Assembly: GCF_943913055.1 (NCBI RefSeq)
Contig: NZ_CALTWS010000025.1
Coordinates: 1 to 19,344, forward strand
Length of the DNA stretch: 19,344 bases
Direction: 5' to 3'
From: an uncultured Brevundimonas sp.
Lineage (GTDB): Bacteria > Pseudomonadota > Alphaproteobacteria > Caulobacterales > Caulobacteraceae
In this document: positions 14,723 through 19,344 of the stretch, piece after piece
Position numbering within the stretch: position 1 is the stretch's first letter
Layout of the letters: each line of letters begins with the position of its first letter
The notes under the pieces: generated by a model
Databases searched by the model: none
The model's input: only the letters and a program-made list of their open reading frames with translations
Told to the model about the DNA's origin: nothing
Translations under genes and position numbers: made by a program

Positions 14723-15745
14723 ATGCAGAACGACGCCATCCGCACTCGCAAGGACGAGCATCTGGACGTGATCCTGGCGGGAAAGGCGCGGCATGGGCGC
14801 GACGCGGGGTTCGGCGGCATCCGCTTCGTGCACGAAGCCCTGCCGGACCTGGATCACGGCAAGATCGATCTGGGCGTGGATTTTCTTGGGCGGCGGCTGA
14901 AGGCCCCGCTGCTGATCAGCTCGATGACAGGCGGTCCGGCGCGGGCCGAGGCGATCAATGCGCGGCTGGCGGAGGCGGCCCAGCATCTGGGGATCGCCCT
15001 GGCGGTTGGCTCGCAACGCGCGGCACTGGAGGGCGAGGGCGCGGGTCTGGACATGGCGCTGAGACTGAAGGCCCCGGACACGCCGATCCTGGCCAATATC
15101 GGTGCGGCCCAGCTGACGCAGGGGTTCGGCGTCGACGAGGCGCGGCGGGTGCTGGACATGATCGCGGCGGACGCCCTGATCGTGCATCTGAACCCGTTGC
15201 AGGAGGCCTGCCAGCCCGAGGGCGACCGCGACTGGTGGGGCGTCGGCGCGGCGCTGGAGGCCCTGGTCAAGGCGTTGGATGCGCCGGTCGTGGTCAAGGA
15301 GACGGGCGCCGGGATTTCGGGCGCGACCGCCCGACGGCTGGCCGAGATGGGGGTGGCCGCCATCGACGTCGCCGGGGCAGGCGGCTCGAACTGGGCGACG
15401 GTCGAGGGCGAGCGGGCGACCGATGCGGCTGATAAGGCCCATGCGGCGGCCTTTGCGGACTGGGGCATTCCGACGGCGCGGTCTATCGCGGCCGTCCGCG
15501 CGGCCTGTCCCGGTATCGTGCTCATCGGCTCGGGCGGTATCCGCGACGGCGTAGAGGCGGCCAAGGCCATCCGGCTGGGGGCCGATGTGGTCGGTCAGGC
15601 GGCGGGCGTGCTGGCGGCGGCCACCATCTCGACCGAGGCGGTCGTCGAGCATTTTCAGGTGTTGATCCGGCAGCTGCGAACAACCTGTTTCGTCACGGGC
15701 TCGGCCAATCTGACGGCCTTGAAGGCAGCGGCGCTGGAGGACTAG
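14723..15745 (+). CDS. fni: Type 2 isopentenyl-diphosphate delta-isomerase (Fni/IDI-2)
   Basis: A 340-residue FMN- and NADPH-dependent enzyme that interconverts IPP and DMAPP, feeding carotenoid synthesis. Signatures: N-terminal TRKDEHLDVIL, FLGRRLKAPLLISSMTGG, LGIALAVGSQRAAL, PILANIGAAQL, the substrate-site HLNPLQEACQPEGDRDWWG, VVVKETGAGIS, AIDVAGAGGSNWATVEGER, and the FMN phosphate-binding IGSGGIRDGVEAAKAIRLGADVVGQAAGVL. These define type 2 and rule out the unrelated type 1 Nudix enzyme. Length is normal (about 340-350). It diverges from crtZ and ends by sharing CTAG with the convergent hutH stop. The placement within the crt cluster supports a dedicated role in pigment synthesis. Confidence 0.97.
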   Translation: MQNDAIRTRKDEHLDVILAGKARHGRDAGFGGIRFVHEALPDLDHGKIDLGVDFLGRRLKAPLLISSMTGGPARAEAINARLAEAAQHLGIALAVGSQRAALEGEGAGLDMALRLKAPDTPILANIGAAQLTQGFGVDEARRVLDMIAADALIVHLNPLQEACQPEGDRDWWGVGAALEALVKALDAPVVVKETGAGISGATARRLAEMGVAAIDVAGAGGSNWATVEGERATDAADKAHAAAFADWGIPTARSIAAVRAACPGIVLIGSGGIRDGVEAAKAIRLGADVVGQAAGVLAAATISTEAVVEHFQVLIRQLRTTCFVTGSANLTALKAAALED

Positions 15746-17271
15746 GCCGAGGGCAGCAGGTTGCCGGCGAAGGCCCGGTATCTGCCTGCCCGCACGCCGT
15801 CGGTCGCTCGCGCGATGTCCGGCGCGAAATAGTGGTCGCTGGCATAGGGGGCGGCGGCCTCGCGCACGACGGCGAAGACCTGTTCCAGGGCGGGCGAGGA
15901 GGTCATGGGGCGGTGGAACTCCAGCCCCTGCGCCGCCGCCAGAAGTTCGATCCCGACGACGGTGGCGGTGTTCTCGGCCATGTCCAACAGACGACGCGCC
16001 CCGTGGGTGGCCATGGACACGTGGTCTTCCTGATTGGCGCTGGTCGGCACGGTGTCGATGACGCAGGGATGGGCGACCATGCGGTTCTCGGCGACGAGAG
16101 CGGCGGCGGTGACCTGGGCGATCATGAATCCGGAGTTCAGGCCGCTTTCCCTGACCAGAAAGGCGGGCAGTTCGCTCATCTTGGGATCGACCAGGATGGC
16201 GGTGCGGCGCTCCGAGATGTTGCCGATCTCGCACAGGCACATGGCGATCTGATCTACTGCATAAGCAACGGGTTCGGCGTGGAAGTTGCCGCCGGAGATC
16301 ACGTCTCCGTCCCCGATGAAGACCAGCGGATTGTCCGTCACCGCATTGGCCTCGCGCTCCAGCGTCGCGGCGGCGTTGCGAAGGACGTCCAGTGTCGCCC
16401 CCATGACCTGCGGCTGGCAGCGCAAGGAGTAGGGGTCCTGCACCTTGGAACAGTCGTCCCGGTGGCTGTCTCGGATAGCCGAACCGGTCATCAACGCGCG
16501 CAGGCGAGCGGCGACATCGATCTGGCCCGGCTGACCGCGCAGGGCGTGGATGCGGGCGTCGAAGGGCGCGTCGGAGCCCTTCAGTGCATCGACCGACAAC
16601 GCCCCGGCGGCGATGGCTGCGGCGAAGGTGGCCTCGGCGGCGAACAGCCCGGCCAGGGCCAGAGCCGTCGAGCATTGTGTACCGTTCAGCAGAGCCAGAC
16701 CTTCCTTGGGACCGAGCGTCAGAGGGGTCAGGCCGACGCGGGCCAGGGCGGCCTCGGCGGACAGGGTTTCACCGTCGTGACGAGCCTCGCCGACGCCGAT
16801 CAGGACGCAGGACATGTGGGCCAGGGGTGCCAGGTCGCCGGAGGCCCCGACCGAGCCCTTTGACGGGATGCAGGGCAGGATGTCGGCGTTAACGAGGGCG
16901 ATCAGGGCCTCAAGCGTTTCGCGGCGGATGCCGGAGGCTCCGCGCGAGAGGCTCGCGATCTTCAGCACCATCAGCAGGCGGACCACAGCATCGTCCAGCA
17001 GCGGACCGACCCCGCAGGCGTGGCTGAGGACCAGGTTTTTTTGAAGCGTTTCAAGATCTTCCGGCGCGATGCTGGTGTTGGCCAGAAGGCCGAAGCCGGT
17101 GTTGATGCCATAGACGGTGCGGCCCTCGGCGAGGATGGTCGCGACCGTGGCAGCCCCTTTGTCGACATCGGCCCAGGCAACCTCGGTCAGATCAACCGTG
17201 ACCGGGCTTTCAATCACGGCGCGCAACTGACTGAGGGTCAGCGGCTCGGAACCGATGGTAATGACGGTCAT
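15742..17271 (-). CDS. hutH: Histidine ammonia-lyase HutH
   Basis: A 509-residue cytosolic enzyme that removes ammonia from L-histidine to give urocanate, first step of histidine degradation. The Ala-Ser-Gly triplet that cyclises to the MIO electrophile is A143-S144-G145, in SVGASGDLAPLAHMSC. Other family stretches: YGINTGFGLLANTSI (with the catalytic Tyr), NLVLSHACGVG, KEGLALLNGTQCSTALAL, VQDPYSLRCQPQVMG, AVTDNPLVF, GGNFHAEPVAYA, and TSANQEDHVSMATHGARRL. Length is normal (about 510). It starts two bases after the hutU stop, so hutU-hutH are co-transcribed and probably coupled. Its TAG overlaps the convergent idi TAG in a shared CTAG. Confidence 0.98.
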   Translation of the reverse strand: MTVITIGSEPLTLSQLRAVIESPVTVDLTEVAWADVDKGAATVATILAEGRTVYGINTGFGLLANTSIAPEDLETLQKNLVLSHACGVGPLLDDAVVRLLMVLKIASLSRGASGIRRETLEALIALVNADILPCIPSKGSVGASGDLAPLAHMSCVLIGVGEARHDGETLSAEAALARVGLTPLTLGPKEGLALLNGTQCSTALALAGLFAAEATFAAAIAAGALSVDALKGSDAPFDARIHALRGQPGQIDVAARLRALMTGSAIRDSHRDDCSKVQDPYSLRCQPQVMGATLDVLRNAAATLEREANAVTDNPLVFIGDGDVISGGNFHAEPVAYAVDQIAMCLCEIGNISERRTAILVDPKMSELPAFLVRESGLNSGFMIAQVTAAALVAENRMVAHPCVIDTVPTSANQEDHVSMATHGARRLLDMAENTATVVGIELLAAAQGLEFHRPMTSSPALEQVFAVVREAAAPYASDHYFAPDIARATDGVRAGRYRAFAGNLLPSA

Positions 17272-17273
17272 GA

Positions 17274-18944
17274 TCAGGCTTTCAGGCTTGGCAGATTCAG
17301 CCCGTGTTCACGGGCGGCGGCAGCGGCAATCTCATAGCCCGCATCGGCGTGGCGCATGACGCCGGTGGCGGGGTCGTTCCAGAGGACGCGTTCGAGGCGG
17401 GCGGCGGCCTGGGGCGTGCCGTCCGCCACGATGACTACGCCGGAATGCTGGCTGTAGCCCATGCCGACGCCGCCGCCGTGGTGGAGCGAGACCCAGCTGG
17501 CTCCCGAGGCGGTGTTCAGCAGGGCGTTCAACAGCGGCCAGTCGGACACAGCGTCGGAGCCGTCCATCATGGCCTCGGTCTCGCGGTTGGGGCTGGCGAC
17601 CGAACCGCTGTCCAGATGGTCGCGGCCGATCACGATGGGGCCACTGAGTTCGCCCGAGGCGACCATATCGTTGAACATCAGGCCTGCGCGGTGACGGTCA
17701 CCCAGGCCGATCCAGCAGATGCGGGCAGGCAGGCCCTGAAAGGCGATGCGCTCGCCCGCCATGTCCAGCCAGCGGTGCAGGCCCGCATTGTCCGGGAACA
17801 GCCGCTTCATGGCCGCGTCGGTCTTCTTTATATCGTCGGGGTCGCCGGTCAGGGCGGCCCAGCGGAACGGGCCGATGCCGCGACAGAACAGCGGACGGAT
17901 ATAGGCCGGGACGAAACCGGGGAAGTTGAAGGCGTCGGTGACGCCTTCGTCGAAGGCAACCTGACGGATGTTGTTGCCATAGTCGGTGACCGGGATGCCC
18001 GCCGCCTGGAAGTCCAGCATGGCCTGGACGTGGACGGCGCAGGATTTGCGGGCCGCGGCCTCAACGGCGGCAGGGTCTGAGACGCGTTTGTCCTCCCATT
18101 CCGCGACGGTCCAGCCGGCGGGCAGATAGCCGTTGATCAGGTCGTGGGCACTGGTCTGATCGGTCACCAGATCGGGCCGCACGCCGCGCCGAACCATTTC
18201 AGGCAGAACTTCAGCCGCGTTCGCCAACAGCCCGACCGATATGGGCTTTCCTGTCCGGCCCGCGTCGTCGATCAGGGCCAGAGCCTCGTCCAACGTCTCG
18301 ACCATGACGTCGAGGTAGCGGGTGCGCAGCCGCATCTCGATCCGGCTGCGCTGGCATTCGATGGCCAGGCAGGATGCGCCCGCCATGGTCGCCGCCAGCG
18401 GCTGGGCCCCGCCCATGCCGCCCAGACCCGCCGTCAGGATCCACTTACCCGCGGTTTCCCCACCCCAATGCTGGCGCGCCGCCTCCATGAAGGTTTCATA
18501 GGTGCCCTGAACGATGCCCTGGGTGCCGATGTAGATCCACGACCCGGCGGTCATCTGGCCGTACATGGCCAGACCTTTGCGATCCAGTTCGTTGAAATGC
18601 TCCCAGGTTGCCCATTTGGGTACCAGGTTAGAGTTGGCGATCAGCACCCGCGGCGCGTCGGTATGGGTGCGGAACACGCCGACCGGCTTGCCGGACTGGA
18701 CCAGCAGGGTCTCGTCGGCTTCCAGCGCGCGCAAGGATTCGACGATCCGGTCGAAACTGGCCCAATCGCGCGCCGCCTTGCCTATGCCGCCATAGACGAC
18801 GAGGTCCTCGGGCCGCTCGGCGACCTCGGGGTCGAGATTGTTCATCATCATGCGCAGGGCGGCCTCGGCGGCCCAGGTCTTGGCGGTCATCTCGAGGCCG
18901 CGCGGGCTGCGGATGACGCGAGTGTTCATCTGTTGAGTCGACAT
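17274..18944 (-). CDS. hutU: Urocanate hydratase HutU
   Basis: A 556-residue NAD-dependent enzyme converting urocanate to 4-imidazolone-5-propionate. Signatures: YGQMTAGSWIYIGTQGIVQGTYETF, the NAD-binding GLGGMGGAQPLA near residue 175, FCRGIGPFRWAALTGDP, and RICWIGLGDRHRAGL, in which the Cys falls at residue 410 when counted from the ATG at 18944, the same number as the catalytic Cys410 of the Pseudomonas putida enzyme. The end has HLDSGSVASPNRETEAMMDGSDAVSDWPLLNALLNTASGASWVSLHHGGGVGMGYSQHSG. That match and the GAGAG sequence about 8 bases upstream favour 18944 over the ATG at 18971, which would add nine residues. Two bases separate it from hutH. Confidence 0.98.
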   Translation of the reverse strand: MSTQQMNTRVIRSPRGLEMTAKTWAAEAALRMMMNNLDPEVAERPEDLVVYGGIGKAARDWASFDRIVESLRALEADETLLVQSGKPVGVFRTHTDAPRVLIANSNLVPKWATWEHFNELDRKGLAMYGQMTAGSWIYIGTQGIVQGTYETFMEAARQHWGGETAGKWILTAGLGGMGGAQPLAATMAGASCLAIECQRSRIEMRLRTRYLDVMVETLDEALALIDDAGRTGKPISVGLLANAAEVLPEMVRRGVRPDLVTDQTSAHDLINGYLPAGWTVAEWEDKRVSDPAAVEAAARKSCAVHVQAMLDFQAAGIPVTDYGNNIRQVAFDEGVTDAFNFPGFVPAYIRPLFCRGIGPFRWAALTGDPDDIKKTDAAMKRLFPDNAGLHRWLDMAGERIAFQGLPARICWIGLGDRHRAGLMFNDMVASGELSGPIVIGRDHLDSGSVASPNRETEAMMDGSDAVSDWPLLNALLNTASGASWVSLHHGGGVGMGYSQHSGVVIVADGTPQAAARLERVLWNDPATGVMRHADAGYEIAAAAAREHGLNLPSLKA

Positions 18945-18951
18945 GGCCGTC

Positions 18952-18981
18952 TCTCTACGCTGCCCGCCCATGACCTTGGAA
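18952..18981 (-). promoter_or_regulatory. Possible hutUH promoter overlapping the hutG start
   Basis: On the minus strand TTCCAA (18981-18976), 18 bases, TAGAGA (18957-18952), then seven bases to the hutU ATG at 18944. The arrangement mirrors the idi region (TTCCAA, 17 bases, TAGGGT, seven bases, ATG). The -35 side would lie inside the first codons of the divergent hutG-like gene. The same AGAGAG may instead serve as a ribosome-binding site. No clear HutC-type palindrome is seen in the 25-base gap. Confidence 0.28.
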
Positions 18982-19344
18982 GACTCAGACGCGCTGGGCT
19001 GGCGCAGCGTGGCCGACCTGATCGGTGATCACCCTGACGCGCCGGTCGCCCTGATCGGGGCGGGGCTGAACGAGCGGTCGCTGACGCCCGGACGCTGTGA
19101 CCTGGGACCGAAGGCGTTTCGGGCCGTGCTGCCCAGGTTTTCGATCTACGATGTCGAGCAGGAGCGGGAGCTGACAACCCGTGTGCACGATGCGGGCGAC
19201 CTGGCGCTAAAGGCCGTTTCGCCGGCCGACGCTTTCGATCCTGTTCGTGAGGCGGTTGCGGCGCAGGGTGGGCGCAATCTGACCATACTGGTCGGCGGCA
19301 ACAATGCGATCACACGGCCTGGTGTGCATGGGCTGGGTCTGGAG
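18970..19344 (+). CDS. hutG: HutG-like ureohydrolase (arginase/formimidoylglutamase family), partial
   Basis: An open frame of 125 codons from ATG 18970 runs off the right edge. The product begins MTLEDSDALGWRSVADLIGD, then VALIGAGLNERSLTPGRCDLGPKAFRAVL, like the ureohydrolase start 'G.P...G....R..P..IR', and a strand-turn LTILVGGNNAITRPGVHGLGLE at residues 104-125. By position this last stretch is the arginase-family GGDHS motif, but reads GGNNA (N111, N112), so the first metal-ligand His is Asn. The second (DAHxD) and third metal motifs lie outside the window. Its place divergent from hutUH, with only 25 bases between start codons, supports a role as formimidoylglutamase or a related step of histidine breakdown. 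It could instead be another arginase-like member. No Shine-Dalgarno is visible. Confidence 0.75.
   Translation, partial: MTLEDSDALGWRSVADLIGDHPDAPVALIGAGLNERSLTPGRCDLGPKAFRAVLPRFSIYDVEQERELTTRVHDAGDLALKAVSPADAFDPVREAVAAQGGRNLTILVGGNNAITRPGVHGLGLE

Noticed and set aside
14654..16675. 673-residue minus-strand frame across idi and hutH
   Set aside because: It crosses two real genes in the wrong frame and its composition (Arg/Gly/Pro/His) is that of a shadow, despite its length.
15832..16863. Plus-strand frame inside hutH, and similar ones at 17304-18080 and 18144-19028 inside hutU
   Set aside because: HutH and HutU are complete on the minus strand with active-site residues at the expected positions.
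18945..18971. ATG at 18971 as the hutU start
   Set aside because: It adds nine residues, overlaps the hutG ATG, and shifts the catalytic Cys away from position 410.
1..19344. CRISPR arrays, insertion sequences, tRNA or rRNA genes, prophage or defence genes
   Set aside because: No repeat-spacer pattern, transposase, terminal repeats or RNA-gene-like sequence was seen; the genes are all metabolic or envelope types with uniform GC-rich composition.

Overview
The window looks like chromosomal DNA of a Caulobacteraceae bacterium, most likely Brevundimonas or a close relative. The sequence is very GC-rich, the carotenoid ketolase and hydroxylase resemble those known from astaxanthin-making Brevundimonas, and the left edge carries a large two-transmembrane coiled-coil protein built like the Caulobacter polarity factor TipN. 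The genus is an inference from remembered family sequences, because no search was run.

Layout. (1) 1-1977, minus: N-terminal 659 codons of the TipN-like protein, running off the left edge, preceded by a small one-helix membrane protein (2094-2282, minus). (2) 2415-3863, plus: a soluble phospholipase D superfamily protein with two HKD motifs. It meets tail to tail an endonuclease/exonuclease/phosphatase (EEP) protein (3805-4587, minus). (3) 4670-6866, minus: a LemA lipoprotein, a secreted TPM-domain protein with a Gly-rich tail, and a second, membrane-bound TPM-like protein, tightly packed. (4) folD (6919-7842, minus), divergent from a secreted protein made only of five PPC-type repeats (7939-9780, plus). 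(5) Carotenoid cluster: crtY-crtI-crtB on the plus strand joined by ATGA overlaps, converging on crtZ-crtW on the minus strand joined by a GTGA overlap, with idi (type 2, fni) divergent from crtZ. (6) Histidine utilisation: hutU-hutH on the minus strand, with the start of a hutG-like ureohydrolase diverging on the plus strand and cut by the right edge.

How the genes work together. Idi balances IPP and DMAPP; CrtB makes phytoene from GGPP; CrtI desaturates it to lycopene; CrtY cyclises it to beta-carotene; CrtZ and CrtW add 3-hydroxy and 4-keto groups, so astaxanthin and intermediates are the expected products. No GGPP synthase (crtE) and no 2-hydroxylase (crtG) lie in the window. HutH and HutU convert histidine to urocanate and then imidazolonepropionate; HutG would act on formiminoglutamate further down. 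FolD belongs to one-carbon metabolism.

I see no mobile element, CRISPR array, tRNA, rRNA or phage gene. The genes belong to known families. The points most worth a second look are the stand-alone PPC-repeat protein, the GCTAG-type elements placed just before several start codons (possible leaderless promoters), the compact convergent overlaps (59, 77 and 4 nt), an inverted repeat upstream of the PLD gene, and an Asn-Asn in place of the usual Asp-His at the first metal motif of the HutG-like protein.
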